A DNA stretch of 47,367 nucleotides from Planctomycetaceae bacterium (GCA_021732415.1 JAKFVC010000123.1:1-47367), one strand, 5' to 3'; positions 1 to 10,189 are shown, numbered from the stretch's first letter. A program made the numbers and translations. The notes: generated by a model from the sequence alone, not told the origin.

Positions 1-7
1 CCCCCAG

Positions 8-39
8 CCCCTCTCCCCGGAGTACCAGGGCGAGGGGAG
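8..39. repeat. short GC-rich inverted repeat in the upstream gap
   Basis: CTCCCC at 13-18 pairs with GGGGAG at 34-39, and the wider context (CCCCTCTCCCC then GGGCGAGGGGAG) recurs at 7185-7231. The gap 1-366 holds this element and no coding stretch I can support. Confidence 0.45.
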
Positions 40-366
40 CAGTTTTCTTCAATGCTCAGCGTTTTGTTAATGGAGACGTTGCGTAGATACCAATGCCCTC
101 GCGGGGATGGTTCCCGCGCTTTTGCACTGCAATAACCTGTCGGAGATTGTTTGTTGGAAGTCGTAGGGTAGTGCAGACGCGCGGGAACCACTGAGGCAAG
201 CCCAGTGGCGGAGGGGCACTGCACTTTGCATTGATCCAACTGGCTGTCTTTTGCGTTTACCTGCCGGTAAGATCGATTTGTCTTGCGCACTGCCATCCCG
301 GTCGCTCGAACGGGATGACGGAATGTCGCTCTCAACGCCCCATGAGGCGTAGATCTCCGTCACAGG

Positions 367-1377
367 ATGCCGTCGATGACCGTCACAGCAGAAATTGCCC
401 GGGAACGGGTCGAAGATTTTTCACGCCGTGTCACGACGCTGCGGGCATGTCTGCATCAGGTTGTGGTCGGACAAGATGCTCCGATGAACTTGTTGCTGAC
501 CTGTGCCTTGACTGGCTCGCACGCCCTGCTGATGGGAGTGCCTGGACTGGCCAAGACGTTGATCGTGAAAGCGTTGGCGTCGGCGTTCGACTGGAAGTTC
601 TCGCGGATTCAATTTACTCCCGATTTGATGCCGTCGGACATTACGGGCTATGAATTGCTGGCTCGCGATGGGACCAACGGATCGTCACAGGGGATGATGT
701 TTCGCCGCGGTCCGGTGTTCGCCAATCTGGTGCTGGCCGACGAAATCAATCGCGCGGCTCCGAAGACGCAGTCGGCGTTGCTCGAAGCGATGGCCGAGCG
801 GCATGTCACGGTGGGTGGCCAGACCTATCCGCTGGAAGAACCGTTCCTCGTAGTAGCCACGCAGAACCCGATCGAACAGGAAGGAACGTATCCGCTCCCC
901 GAGGCCCAGCTCGACCGATTCATGATGGAGATCCGGATCGACTATCCGACTCCCGATCACGAAGAAGAAATCGTGATGAAGACCACGCGGGGTGTCCTGC
1001 CGCTACCTAAGCCGGTGTTCGACCGCGAAACGTTCCTCGCGTTGCGGGATCTGGTGTGGCTGGTCCCGGTATCGAAGAGCGTCGCGGCCTATGCCGTTCG
1101 CTTGTGTGGTTCCAGCCGCCCGGATGACGAGCGAGCTCACGACTATGCCCGGACCTATGTGTCCTGGGGCGCGGGGCCGCGCGGTTCTCAGAATCTCGTG
1201 CTGGCGGCGAAGGCCCATGCCCTCCTGATGGGACGCACTTCGCCCAGTTTTGAAGATGTCCAGAGCGTTGCGCTGCCTGTGTTGAGGCATCGAATCCTGG
1301 TTAATCACCGCGCCATCGGCGACGCGATTACGAGTGCGGAAGTCATTAAAAAATTGCTGGCGGATGTGTCGACTTAG
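367..1377 (+). CDS. MoxR-family AAA+ ATPase
   Basis: A 336-residue MoxR/RavA-type AAA+ ATPase, a cytoplasmic chaperone-like motor that typically acts on vWA-domain partners. The Walker A motif GVPGLAKT is at residues 57-64 and Walker B LVLADEIN has its acidic pair at D125/E126. The family-typical ATQNPIEQEGTYPLPEAQLD stretch (sensor 1 region) follows at about 166-185. Length fits the family (310-340). ATG 367 and ATG 376 are both possible starts and neither has a clear Shine-Dalgarno sequence. It leads a same-strand cluster of DUF58, two vWA membrane proteins and DUF4175/DUF4159 genes, the usual MoxR company. The assignment is secure; the client in this organism is unknown. Confidence 0.95.
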   Translation: MPSMTVTAEIARERVEDFSRRVTTLRACLHQVVVGQDAPMNLLLTCALTGSHALLMGVPGLAKTLIVKALASAFDWKFSRIQFTPDLMPSDITGYELLARDGTNGSSQGMMFRRGPVFANLVLADEINRAAPKTQSALLEAMAERHVTVGGQTYPLEEPFLVVATQNPIEQEGTYPLPEAQLDRFMMEIRIDYPTPDHEEEIVMKTTRGVLPLPKPVFDRETFLALRDLVWLVPVSKSVAAYAVRLCGSSRPDDERAHDYARTYVSWGAGPRGSQNLVLAAKAHALLMGRTSPSFEDVQSVALPVLRHRILVNHRAIGDAITSAEVIKKLLADVST

Positions 1378-1383
1378 TTGGAA

Positions 1384-1581
1384 GGCAGCGAATTAAAAGA
1401 GTCAGCGAATGGAAGTGGCTTTGGCTTTAACAAATTGTTAGTGCGGACCGAATGTGTGAGGGTACCAGCGTGTGAGGGTATGAGAGTAAAGACCATCGAA
1501 TTCGGAGTCCGGTCTGACTCTGTTACTCTCACACCCTCAAACTCTCTGTGACTTATTCGCTGTCTCCTTTAATTCGCTGCC
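1384..1581. repeat. nested inverted-repeat element between moxR and DUF58
   Basis: The outer arms 1384-1410 and 1555-1581 are inverted copies matching at 25 of 27 positions. Inside them GTGTGAGGGTATGAGAGTAA (about 1470-1489) faces its near complement at 1523-1541, and a second GTGTGAGGGTA lies at 1454. The inner motif belongs to the same family as the elements at 4681-4793 and 10190-10276. The element fills almost all of the moxR/DUF58 gap and could be a folded mRNA element or a MITE-like insertion. Confidence 0.8.
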
Positions 1582-1617
1582 CAAAATTCAGATTCGTTGA
1601 CGGGAGTGACCCGGAAC

Positions 1618-2532
1618 ATGTTGGTTCGGAAGAATAGCCGGTACCTTGATTTGCGGGCCCTGACGTCGTTGCAACATTTGCGGTTCACGACCAAGCGACG
1701 CATTGACGGTGCCTACAGTGGCCGGCACCAATCCCGGCAACTGGGGGGCTCGGGCGAGTTCGTCGACTTCCGAGAATACACGCCGGGTGATGACCTGCGA
1801 CGTCTCGATTGGAAGGTCCTGGCCCGGACGGGAAAGGCTTTCCTCCGTGTCTATCAAGATGAAACCAACCTGACGTGCACCATCTTGATCGATGCCAGTG
1901 GTTCCATGCGATTCGGCCAACTGAAGCCAGGGCGAACCGGCCCTCTCGCCAAATTGGAATACGCTCAATACTTCGCCACGGCCTTGTCCCATTTAATCTG
2001 TGGTGGGCAGGATCAAGTCGGATTAGCGGTGTCCGCCGAAAAGCTGCGGGAGTTTGTCCCACCCGGCAGCACCCCCGATCACCTGGCTCGGATCCATCAA
2101 TCGATCGAGAAGCTCAGGACCTGGCCGGCTACCGATTTGGGACATTCACTCCGGCAGCTCTTCGAACGGCTGTCGCGCCGCGGAATCTTGCTGATCATTA
2201 GTGACTTTCTGTGCGACGATTTGGCCGACACCTTCGCGGCACTGCGCCTGTTTCTCAGCCGGCACTTCGAAATCATCCTCTTGCACGTCATTCATCCTCT
2301 CGAGGAACGCCTGCCGACGGGCACCGCCTATCGATTCGAAGGACTGGAGCGTGAAGGTGGCGTGAGTTGCAGCCCGGCGGAAATCAGCCAGGCTTACGAA
2401 GAGCGGTTCGAAGCCCACTGCACCGCAGTGCGTACGCTGGCATTGGCCACGGGTTGCGATTACCGGCGCGTGTCGACTGCGGCCTCGTACATTGCCGCGT
2501 TGACTGGTTTCCTGGTGGAGCGAACGGGGTAG
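1618..2532 (+). CDS. DUF58 domain protein (vWA-like)
   Basis: A 304-residue DUF58 protein, the standard genetic partner of MoxR ATPases. The family hallmark is present as FREYTPGDDLRRLDWKVLAR (about residues 49-68), followed by a degenerate MIDAS-like DASGSM at residues 92-97, so the C-terminal half is a vWA-type fold that may bind a metal. No membrane segment or signal peptide is seen, so it is probably cytoplasmic. I start at ATG 1618, which has GGGAG about 11 nt upstream; a TTG seven codons earlier (1597) would add residues unlike the family. It sits 6 nt before the BatA-type gene, implying co-translation. The biochemical role of DUF58 is not established. Confidence 0.92.
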   Translation: MLVRKNSRYLDLRALTSLQHLRFTTKRRIDGAYSGRHQSRQLGGSGEFVDFREYTPGDDLRRLDWKVLARTGKAFLRVYQDETNLTCTILIDASGSMRFGQLKPGRTGPLAKLEYAQYFATALSHLICGGQDQVGLAVSAEKLREFVPPGSTPDHLARIHQSIEKLRTWPATDLGHSLRQLFERLSRRGILLIISDFLCDDLADTFAALRLFLSRHFEIILLHVIHPLEERLPTGTAYRFEGLEREGGVSCSPAEISQAYEERFEAHCTAVRTLALATGCDYRRVSTAASYIAALTGFLVERTG

Positions 2533-2538
2533 TTCGAG

Positions 2539-4647
2539 ATGTCGTTTCTGCACCTATGGGCGATTCAGATCGGAGCGGCCGCAATGGCCGTACCACTGGT
2601 TGTCCATTGGCTGACCAGACCGCGTCCGATGCGAATCCCTTTCTCCACGGTGAGATTCGTACTGGAAGTCGTCAAGCAGCGTCGCACCCGGAGCCATCTG
2701 CGGGATCTGATCATCCTGCTGTTGCGAATGGCGGCAGTCGCCTTGCTGGCGGCCGTGATTGCCCGACCGTTGGTGGGCGAAGCCACTCGGTTGGCGGCCG
2801 CTGACGATAAGGCGGAGACCGTGAAGATCGTCATGCTGGACGTCAGCCAAAGCATGGGGGCGACGAGCCAGGGAATTCAGACGATGGCTCGCGCCCGACC
2901 GATTGCGGCACGGCATGTGGGATATCGCAGCGGAACTCAGACCAACTTGATCCTGAGCGGCGCCAGCCCTCTCGCCGTGTTTGATCGACCCTCCACAAAT
3001 TTCTCGACGCTCGTCGACGAGGTCTCGCGCAGTCGACCGCTACCAGAGCGGCTACAGGTCCAGCCGGCCCTCAATCGAGCGGCCGAAATGTTCTCCAAGA
3101 TCGGTAATGAGAAGACTCGTCGCGAGCTGGTCATTGTCAGCGATTTCCAACGCACGAACTGGGCCACCGCGGATTTCTCGGTGTTACCATTGAAGACAGT
3201 CATTCAGCTGGAGTCGGTAGGCGCCACGCAAACTCCAGCGAATCTGGCCTTACTGCGGGTCGGTTGCCAGGGACGCATTGAAGCGGGGCGTCCGTTCCGC
3301 CTGGAGGTCGACGTGGGCAACTATTCCCCCACGCCGCGGCCAGTGACCGTCGAAGTCGTGATCGGAGAGGCTCTGTTCCGCATGCAGGGGCAATGCTCGG
3401 CGGGGAACCGTTCCACTTTGGTCACTGAGGCGACACTGCCTGTCGCGGGCTGGCATACCGGACTGGCACGAGTCGTCGGGATCGACGATGGTCTGCCTGA
3501 CGACAACACCCGCCCTGTCGTCTTACGAGCCCACCCGCAGCCGACTTACTTGCTGCTCACGCGACAGTCACCGAATTTAAGACCCTCGTCCAGCTATTTT
3601 ATAGAACGCGCGCTCGCACCAGCGGCATCGAAGACTCAGCCCCAGGAGCGAATCATCCGCGCCGATCCGGCCCGTGTTGAGTCGGACGTGCTCTCGAATG
3701 CCAATCTACTGGTCCTCGATCATCCGGGGAAGTTGTCCTATGAACGTCTGGAACTATTAGCCGCACTCATGCGCCGCGGACGAGGGATTCTGTATCTCGC
3801 TGCGGAACCGATCGACGCGACAAACCTGAAGTTGCTGGCCAAAGCGGCTGGATCGAGCTTGCAGTTGCCCGTTGAATTTGCCCCACCGGCTGTCGGGCAG
3901 GTTCGCAAGAATTTGTTTCTCTCTGATGTCCAACGCAAGTTGCCTCCGTTCACGGTCTTCGGCGATGAAGCGCAGGCCATTCTGGCCCCAGTTCGGTTTC
4001 AGGGAGGCCTGAATAGTCGGCGCATCGAAGGCGCCCTGCTCGATGATGTTCTGGCGACATACAACGACCAGTCCGCGTGCCTGGTCGTCACCGCCTGTGG
4101 TGCCGGAACACTGGCGATATTGAACGCGGATCTGGGCTCCTCCAACTTGCCATCATCTCCGGCCTTCGTGCCGCTGATCGGCGAATTGAGCAGCGAACTG
4201 CTGGGACTCGATCGCTCACCCGATGCCGTGCCGAGTGGCGAGCCGCTGGCAGCCTATCTGCCGCCGGGAACGGGCACGCTGGCGAACCTGCGAATCGAAC
4301 ATCCTGCCGAACTCAATCTGGAATCCACGACACTGGGCGAACTGCACGAAGAAAACGTTGGTGTTCTATGGCAGTCGTCCGCTGCGGGGCCACCGGGAGT
4401 TTATTCCGTCAGGCGTGGAGCGGAGACCGTGTTTGCCCTCGCCTCGGCCATTCCCCCGGAAGAGGCGGATCTGGTCAGCCTGGCCTCGGACGTGATGACC
4501 GATCGGCTGTCGGGTGGGCGCGATGTGCAGTATCGCTCGGTGCTGAAAGAGGATGAAACTCACGATCAATTGTGGTCCTGGCTGGCGGTGGCCTGCTTAT
4601 TGTGCATGGTGATGGAAATGTTGAGTTTGCGGTTATTTAAGAGTTAG
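2539..4647 (+). CDS. BatA-type membrane protein with vWA domain
   Basis: A 702-residue membrane protein. The N-terminus is the BatA double-transmembrane domain: TM1 about residues 6-26, the family-typical HWLTRPRPMRIPFSTVRF, and TM2 about 56-76. A vWA domain follows with MIDAS motif DVSQSMG starting at D101. The central part (about 330-600) is extracytoplasmic in character, with a beta-rich domain and a Rossmann-like glutamine-amidotransferase-type region. A last hydrophobic segment lies at about 675-697. It follows DUF58 by 6 nt. By analogy with Bat operons the vWA domain is probably a MoxR/DUF58-dependent assembly or interaction module at the inner membrane; its partners are unknown. Confidence 0.9.
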   Translation: MSFLHLWAIQIGAAAMAVPLVVHWLTRPRPMRIPFSTVRFVLEVVKQRRTRSHLRDLIILLLRMAAVALLAAVIARPLVGEATRLAAADDKAETVKIVMLDVSQSMGATSQGIQTMARARPIAARHVGYRSGTQTNLILSGASPLAVFDRPSTNFSTLVDEVSRSRPLPERLQVQPALNRAAEMFSKIGNEKTRRELVIVSDFQRTNWATADFSVLPLKTVIQLESVGATQTPANLALLRVGCQGRIEAGRPFRLEVDVGNYSPTPRPVTVEVVIGEALFRMQGQCSAGNRSTLVTEATLPVAGWHTGLARVVGIDDGLPDDNTRPVVLRAHPQPTYLLLTRQSPNLRPSSSYFIERALAPAASKTQPQERIIRADPARVESDVLSNANLLVLDHPGKLSYERLELLAALMRRGRGILYLAAEPIDATNLKLLAKAAGSSLQLPVEFAPPAVGQVRKNLFLSDVQRKLPPFTVFGDEAQAILAPVRFQGGLNSRRIEGALLDDVLATYNDQSACLVVTACGAGTLAILNADLGSSNLPSSPAFVPLIGELSSELLGLDRSPDAVPSGEPLAAYLPPGTGTLANLRIEHPAELNLESTTLGELHEENVGVLWQSSAAGPPGVYSVRRGAETVFALASAIPPEEADLVSLASDVMTDRLSGGRDVQYRSVLKEDETHDQLWSWLAVACLLCMVMEMLSLRLFKS

Positions 4648-4680
4648 AGCGGCGCCGCCAACTGATAGCACGGTCGATGT

Positions 4681-4793
4681 GGTGTGAGAGTATGAGTGTG
4701 TGAGAGTAACGGAGAGACGTTGCAGGCGTGAGTGTGATAGACACCGGTCTGCGCTCTCATACCCTCACACTCTGGCACCCTCATACTTTCATT
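4681..4793. repeat. GTGTGAGAGTATGAG hairpin element, second copy
   Basis: GTGTGAGAGTATGAGTGTGT at 4682-4701 is partly complementary to CTCATACCCTCACACTCT (4756-4773) and again to CACCCTCATACTTTCA (4777-4792), giving alternative hairpins. It occupies the gap between the BatA-type and second vWA genes (4648-4837). Related copies lie at 1384-1581 and 10190-10276. Confidence 0.75.
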
Positions 4794-4837
4794 CTGCGTA
4801 AACTGCTGATCTTCAGACTGTAAGCAACGGATACGCG

Positions 4838-7144
4838 ATGGGAATGACCCTCACCTGGGAACCGCTGGTGTCTTCGGCCTTGTGGCTGGGGCTCGCGGTC
4901 TGCGCCGTGGCGATGCTGGGCTGGTATGCCTGGTTTCGTCCATGGGGAATCTCACGCAGCTATTGGGCCGTCATCATTGCTTTGATGGGGCTCAGCGAGG
5001 CCATTCTGCTGACCATTCTCCTCAATCCGACCTGGCTGGAACGGATTCCACCCCCGAAGGGCAAGCCGCGGCTGACGATCGTCGTCGACGATTCGGCCAG
5101 TATGGCGGTGAAGGACCTGCCGGATGGCCGGTCACGTTATCAGGCCGCCGCGGAGATCGCCCAGGTCTGCGCGGCCAAGTTGAGCAGTCAGTTTGAGGTG
5201 CAGACGGCCACATTCTCCAGCACGGTGCGGTTGATCGAAACGAGCGCCTTGGCGAAGAGAACGCCCGCCGGTTCCACGACCGATCTCGCGGCGGCTATTG
5301 CGACCAGTATCGAACCGAACCGACCGGCGGGCCAGGCCCTGCTGTTGCTGAGTGACGGGAACCACAATGCCGGTGGCGGGACGCCGCAAGTCATGGGCTC
5401 AGTGGCTATGGCTCGTGCCGTGGATGCTCCCATCTTCACCAAGACGTTTGGCAGCGATGCTGAGATCCACGATCTGGCCTTGCGCGTCCAGGCAACACAG
5501 CAGTTGTCATTTGTGGGGCAGACCGTGCCGGTCACCGCCCTCGTTCGCCGACGCGGCCGGGCCCCGGAATCGGTCATGCTGGTCTTGCTGCATGAGGGAA
5601 AAGAGGTCGCTCGGCAACAGGCTCTGGTCCGCGGGAACCAGGAAACGGAAGTGCGATTTCAGGTTCTACAAGACCAGCGCGGCCTCTATCGTTATGAACT
5701 GCGAGTCGAACCATTTGAAGGGGAAGTCACCCAGGTCAACAACTACGGTCTGTTCCTGTTACGTGTTGTCGACGAACCGATCCGCGTGCTGCTGGTGGAA
5801 GGCAAACCCTATTGGGATTCGAAATTCCTCGCGCGAACGCTGTCGTCCGACCCATCGATCGAACTGGTGAGCGTCGTCCGCATGACGGAGAAGCGGTATC
5901 TCGAACGCAAGTTTACTCGCCCCAAACCGGTACCGGGCAAATTACCCGCAACGGCAGTTCCTAAGAAGGGTGCCTCCAAGCCGCAGGACAATCCGCTAAC
6001 TGAAGCCTGGAAGGTCTTGTCGAATGGAGCTGACATCCTCGCAGACCCCAAGGTGCTGGGGAAGTTTCAGGTGGTCGTGCTGGGACGCGATGCCGAGCCC
6101 TTCCTGGGCGACAAGGCGGTCGCGAACCTGCGTGAGTGGGTCTCCGGCGACAGCGGGGCGCTCGTTTGTTTTCGCGGGCAGCCGATCGCCAAGTTGAACG
6201 AGCAATTCCAGGGCTTGATGCCGGTTCAGTGGCAACCGGGTCAGGAATCTCGCTTCCGCATGACGCTGACCGATCGGGGGCGCGACCTGCACTGGTTCGA
6301 CTCGAAAAGTTCGGCCACGTCCGGCGACGCCTTACCGCAACTGCCGGCCTTGGCATCGACCGCCACCGTCAACAATCCCAAGCCCTTGGCGACCATCCTG
6401 GCGACGGTCGCGGGCGCGGCGGGCGAGGAAAAACCTGTCGTCACCTATCAACCGTACGGCGGCGGCCGTGTCGTCGTGGTAGAAGGTTCCGGAATGTGGC
6501 GCTGGGCGTTTCTTGCTCCCGCTTTCGCGGATCATGACGTGACATATGGTGCGCTTTGGCAGAGTTTAATGCGGTGGTTGGTCTCGGGAGCGGGTTTGCT
6601 GCCCGGTCAGGATATGGCCTTGAGAACCGATCAGGTGACCTATGGCAGCGACGAACCGGCCACGGCCACACTGCTGGTCCGGCGCGAAGCAGGCATCAGC
6701 CAGATCCCGAACATTGAACTCACCGGCACCGGCATCCAAGGAGTGCAGACCGCAACGGCCGTGGCGGCGGGCGAAGGACCGGGGGTCTTCCGGGTCACGT
6801 TTGGCAAACTGGTTGAAGGCCGGTACCAGGCACGGATTGCCGGACAGCCGGCTGATAAGTCTGGCGCGACGACGGCCTTCGACGTCCGGGAACTGATGGA
6901 TGAGCAGTTGGATGTGAAAGCACGCCCAGACCTGATGGCGCGGATTGCCGCGAGCACAGGGGGACAAGTTATCGACAAGTCCACTCCCGATGACATCACG
7001 CGGATCTTCGTGGAGCATATCGAACGCGGACGTCCCGAACGAATTCGCCGGATCATGGCCTGGGATCGCTGGTGGGTTCTGGTGGGGGCATTTGTGGTTT
7101 GGACGACCGCATGGGGGCTACGGCGGAATGCGGGGTTGGTGTGA
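4838..7144 (+). CDS. vWA-domain membrane protein with glutamine-amidotransferase-like region
   Basis: A 768-residue membrane protein with two N-terminal transmembrane helices (about 11-33 and 42-63). A vWA domain follows whose MIDAS is DDSASM (residues 84-89), with LLLLSDGNHNAGG at about 167-179. After a beta-sandwich region (about 210-310) comes VRVLLVEGKPYWDSKFL-like sequence and a Rossmann-type segment resembling the class I glutamine-amidotransferase-like domain of planctomycete vWA proteins, without an obvious catalytic Cys. The last helix is at about 745-762, leaving a short basic tail. It differs from the preceding vWA protein in lacking the BatA signature. It probably forms a membrane complex with its neighbours; the function is unknown. 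Confidence 0.88.
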   Translation: MGMTLTWEPLVSSALWLGLAVCAVAMLGWYAWFRPWGISRSYWAVIIALMGLSEAILLTILLNPTWLERIPPPKGKPRLTIVVDDSASMAVKDLPDGRSRYQAAAEIAQVCAAKLSSQFEVQTATFSSTVRLIETSALAKRTPAGSTTDLAAAIATSIEPNRPAGQALLLLSDGNHNAGGGTPQVMGSVAMARAVDAPIFTKTFGSDAEIHDLALRVQATQQLSFVGQTVPVTALVRRRGRAPESVMLVLLHEGKEVARQQALVRGNQETEVRFQVLQDQRGLYRYELRVEPFEGEVTQVNNYGLFLLRVVDEPIRVLLVEGKPYWDSKFLARTLSSDPSIELVSVVRMTEKRYLERKFTRPKPVPGKLPATAVPKKGASKPQDNPLTEAWKVLSNGADILADPKVLGKFQVVVLGRDAEPFLGDKAVANLREWVSGDSGALVCFRGQPIAKLNEQFQGLMPVQWQPGQESRFRMTLTDRGRDLHWFDSKSSATSGDALPQLPALASTATVNNPKPLATILATVAGAAGEEKPVVTYQPYGGGRVVVVEGSGMWRWAFLAPAFADHDVTYGALWQSLMRWLVSGAGLLPGQDMALRTDQVTYGSDEPATATLLVRREAGISQIPNIELTGTGIQGVQTATAVAAGEGPGVFRVTFGKLVEGRYQARIAGQPADKSGATTAFDVRELMDEQLDVKARPDLMARIAASTGGQVIDKSTPDDITRIFVEHIERGRPERIRRIMAWDRWWVLVGAFVVWTTAWGLRRNAGLV

Positions 7145-7184
7145 GATTGCAACACGCGACAATATTTCGAGACGATGATGTTTT

Positions 7185-7231
7185 CTCCCCTCTCCCCGCC
7201 CGGTTCGCTTTTTCGGCCAGGGCGAGGGGAG
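7185..7231. repeat. GC-rich inverted repeat upstream of the coiled-coil gene
   Basis: CTCCCCTCTCCCCGCC at 7185-7200 pairs with GGCGAGGGGAG at 7221-7231. It is the second copy of the element at 8-39. The rest of the 7145-7362 gap shows nothing else I can support. Confidence 0.6.
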
Positions 7232-7362
7232 ATAGGAAGTCGTCTTGTTTGCGATCGTCGAACGTATTGAGTTCAACGTTCTAAATCCCCTGTTGAATCG
7301 ACCCTCAAGGCCGACGATAATCATTCGATCAGACTACGGATCTCTACACAGTTGGCATTGTT

Positions 7363-10188
7363 ATGTCACACCGCTCGTTTGAATCAACATTCACCCTTCT
7401 GAAGCAGCGGGTTCTGGTGCTCGCGAGCACCGCCGGTCTTGCTTGGGGCTGGTGTGGCGGGATTGCACTGTTACTGGTGGGAATGTGGCTGGACCTGGTC
7501 TGGGAGCTGTCGGAAGTCGGACGGCTCTGCACGGTGGCCGGGGCTCTCATCACCGGAGCTGCGTTACTGGTCTCATGCATTGTGTTCGCCTTGCGCCAGA
7601 CGCGTGGCGCACTCCTGGCCCGGCGATTGGACCAGACGGCACAGACTGGAGGACTTATTCTGGCCGGCATGGAGCTCGATGCGGCCTACGACTCCCATCC
7701 TGCCGAGGCAAGCCTCACCCAAGGCTTGGCCGAATTGACGATCCAACGCGCGTCGCAGTTAGCCGAGCAAGTCCCCGAGGCGCGGGTGTTTCCGTCGGTA
7801 CCAGCCAAGCGAGCTCTCGGGGCGGCGGCGGCTCTCTGTTTCGCGGTGCTGTTGGTTGTGTGCTGTGCCCCGCGGCTGGCGGCTGTCGAACTGCTGCGAT
7901 TTTCGGATCCGTTCGGCGACCATCCTCCCTTTTCTTATACGCAACTGAAGGTGGAACCGGGCAACACCGACGTGCGTTATGGCAATCCGCTCGACGTTGT
8001 CGTGGTGACGCAAGGACCTCCGGTCGAAGAATTGGAACTGGTCGTAAGAACCGTCGGCGACAAGGGGCAGCCGCACGAGGAAGCGTTGCCGATGTTTCCT
8101 GAAGTCGCCGGACAATGGCGAGCCACCATTGCCTCGGTGACGACCGGCGGGCAGTACTTCGTCCGTTCGAAGACGACTCGCAGTCACCGCTATCAATTGG
8201 GAGTGATCACGGTTCCGGAGTTGGAAGAAGTCCGGTTCCGCGTCACCCCGCCGGCATATACTCGCGATCCGGTCTATGAAGGCCTGCTGCCGCAAGGGGG
8301 ATTGTCGGTGCTGGCGGGAACCCGGGTGGAAGTCCGAGCCCGCAGTAACCGGCCTCTGCAGAGTGGAACGTTACAGTTGCCGCATGGCAAACAGCAGCAG
8401 ACCGTGGCGCTAAAGCCGGCTTCCGCCGATGGTGCTACCACCGAGGTGAGCGGCACATTCACTGTCTCTCAAGCGGGCAAATTCCAGATCACGGTGAAGG
8501 ATCAGGCCGGCCAGGACTGCCGCGAGCCGTTTACTGGCACGATCAACCTGTTGAAGGATCAAGTTCCGTTCATCCGGCTCCTCGAGCCTGCTGCGCAATC
8601 GCTGGCGACCCCCTCGATCCCGTTGCCCGTCGTGCTGGCTGCGGAAGACGATTATGGGGTCACTAAGGTTCAACTCTATCGCAGTTTGAATGACTCGCGG
8701 GCCATGCCACTGACGGTTCCTACTGCTGATCCCGCTTTGCGGCGGCACGATGAAGAAACAGCGCTGCCACTGGCCCAGTATGGATTGCAGCCGGGCGATG
8801 TCATCAAGCTGTTTGCTCGTGTCGAAGACAACGATCCTGCCGGAGCCAAAGGTTCTGAAAGTCCCATCGCGGTGATTCAAATCGTCTCCGATGAAGAACT
8901 GCAGAAAATGTTGCGGGCCCGGGAAGGTGTGGACTTGATGGTCTCGAAGTACCAGGAAGCTCAACGCCGCATGGAAGCACTGCAGGATGAGCTGGAGAAA
9001 CTCGAGAAGCAACTCCAGCAACGCGATCCCGACGGCAAATTGACCGACGACGAAAAAGAAGACGTCGAACAACTCGCGAAGAAGATTGAAGAGGAAGCCG
9101 CGGCCGTCAGGGAATCGGCGGAGCAGATGTCGTCGTACGATCTCGATAAGGCACTCAACAAGGAACTCGAGACTCTCGCCAAGCAGATGGACAAGGCGGC
9201 GCAGAGTGCCCACGCAGCAGCGAAAAAACCGATGGCGAAAGCGGGCGAGACTCTGGAAGAGCTCAAGAAGATGAAAGAGCAGTTGGCCCAAGAGAAGGAT
9301 AAGCTGCAGAAGGAAGTCAACGACCCTTTGGAAAAACTGGCGGCCATCTATCCCTTAATGGAAGATCAGTCCCGCTTCGAAGCCCTGGCTCAGCGGCAAC
9401 GTGAACTTGCCGAACGCCTGGCGTCAATGAAGGGCCAGGACAACCCCGCCGATCCGGCCCAACGCGCTCGCATGCGAGACTTGGAAGAAGAACAGCGGCA
9501 GACGCGTGAAGAGTTGGAGAATCTGCTCAACGAAATCGAATCGCATATCGCCGGGCTGCCATTGGACGAGCCCAAGGTGCAACAACTGGCCGACTCTGCT
9601 CGGGAGTTCGTCGATGCTGTCCGGGCCAGCGGCGCCGATCAAACGATGTCTGATGCGGAAGCCGGGCTCTCGGAATTCTCGGGCTCACGCGGCGCCGACG
9701 AATCCAGGAAGGCGGCGGATATCCTGGAGAAATTCCTCTCGAAGTGCAAAGGGATGGGAGACGGAAGTGGAGAGGCCTGCCAAGGGCTGAAGTTCGCACC
9801 CGGTGAAGGATCGCTGGGGGATACTCTCAATCAGTTGCTGGCGGATGCGGGGTTCAAACCGGGACGCAAGCCGGGAACAGGGACAGGAGCCAGTGGCGGC
9901 TATAGTGCTCGCCGGAGTGCTCTCAACAACATTGGCATGTATGGTCAGATGCCGACCCGCGGAAATCCGACCCAGGCCTCTGCACGTAAAGGGAAGAAGA
10001 GTCAACAAGGGACGATCGGGGGCAGCTACCGGGATGATCGCGACAACGTCGCACCCAGCCGGCTGGATCCTCACGGATTGTTGAAGGCGGCCGGCACGAG
10101 CGAGGCGGCGATACCCGCGAGATATCGCAATCGGGTCGAACAATACTTTAGGCGTATCGCGGAAGAAGGCACGGGGCAGAAGCCTTGA
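7363..10188 (+). CDS. DUF4175-like membrane protein with long coiled coil
   Basis: A 941-residue protein with three N-terminal transmembrane helices (about 17-40, 54-76 and 150-170), as in DUF4175-type proteins. A large beta-rich extracytoplasmic part follows (about 185-505). From about residue 509 to 735 it is a charged coiled coil rich in E, K, Q and L, for example EALQDELEKLEKQLQQRD. The C-terminal 150 residues are Gly/Ser/Lys-rich and probably disordered. The long coiled coil suggests a structural or scaffolding role in the periplasm beside the vWA proteins; this is inference. A hairpin element starts 2 nt after the stop. Long antisense open frames across the coiled coil are compositional shadows. 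Confidence 0.85.
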   Translation: MSHRSFESTFTLLKQRVLVLASTAGLAWGWCGGIALLLVGMWLDLVWELSEVGRLCTVAGALITGAALLVSCIVFALRQTRGALLARRLDQTAQTGGLILAGMELDAAYDSHPAEASLTQGLAELTIQRASQLAEQVPEARVFPSVPAKRALGAAAALCFAVLLVVCCAPRLAAVELLRFSDPFGDHPPFSYTQLKVEPGNTDVRYGNPLDVVVVTQGPPVEELELVVRTVGDKGQPHEEALPMFPEVAGQWRATIASVTTGGQYFVRSKTTRSHRYQLGVITVPELEEVRFRVTPPAYTRDPVYEGLLPQGGLSVLAGTRVEVRARSNRPLQSGTLQLPHGKQQQTVALKPASADGATTEVSGTFTVSQAGKFQITVKDQAGQDCREPFTGTINLLKDQVPFIRLLEPAAQSLATPSIPLPVVLAAEDDYGVTKVQLYRSLNDSRAMPLTVPTADPALRRHDEETALPLAQYGLQPGDVIKLFARVEDNDPAGAKGSESPIAVIQIVSDEELQKMLRAREGVDLMVSKYQEAQRRMEALQDELEKLEKQLQQRDPDGKLTDDEKEDVEQLAKKIEEEAAAVRESAEQMSSYDLDKALNKELETLAKQMDKAAQSAHAAAKKPMAKAGETLEELKKMKEQLAQEKDKLQKEVNDPLEKLAAIYPLMEDQSRFEALAQRQRELAERLASMKGQDNPADPAQRARMRDLEEEQRQTREELENLLNEIESHIAGLPLDEPKVQQLADSAREFVDAVRASGADQTMSDAEAGLSEFSGSRGADESRKAADILEKFLSKCKGMGDGSGEACQGLKFAPGEGSLGDTLNQLLADAGFKPGRKPGTGTGASGGYSARRSALNNIGMYGQMPTRGNPTQASARKGKKSQQGTIGGSYRDDRDNVAPSRLDPHGLLKAAGTSEAAIPARYRNRVEQYFRRIAEEGTGQKP

Positions 10189-10189
10189 T

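Noticed and set aside
8410-9291. 293-residue open frame antisense to the coiled-coil gene
   Set aside because: It mirrors the E/K/L-rich coiled coil, giving F/L/R-rich low-complexity sequence without domains; a compositional shadow.
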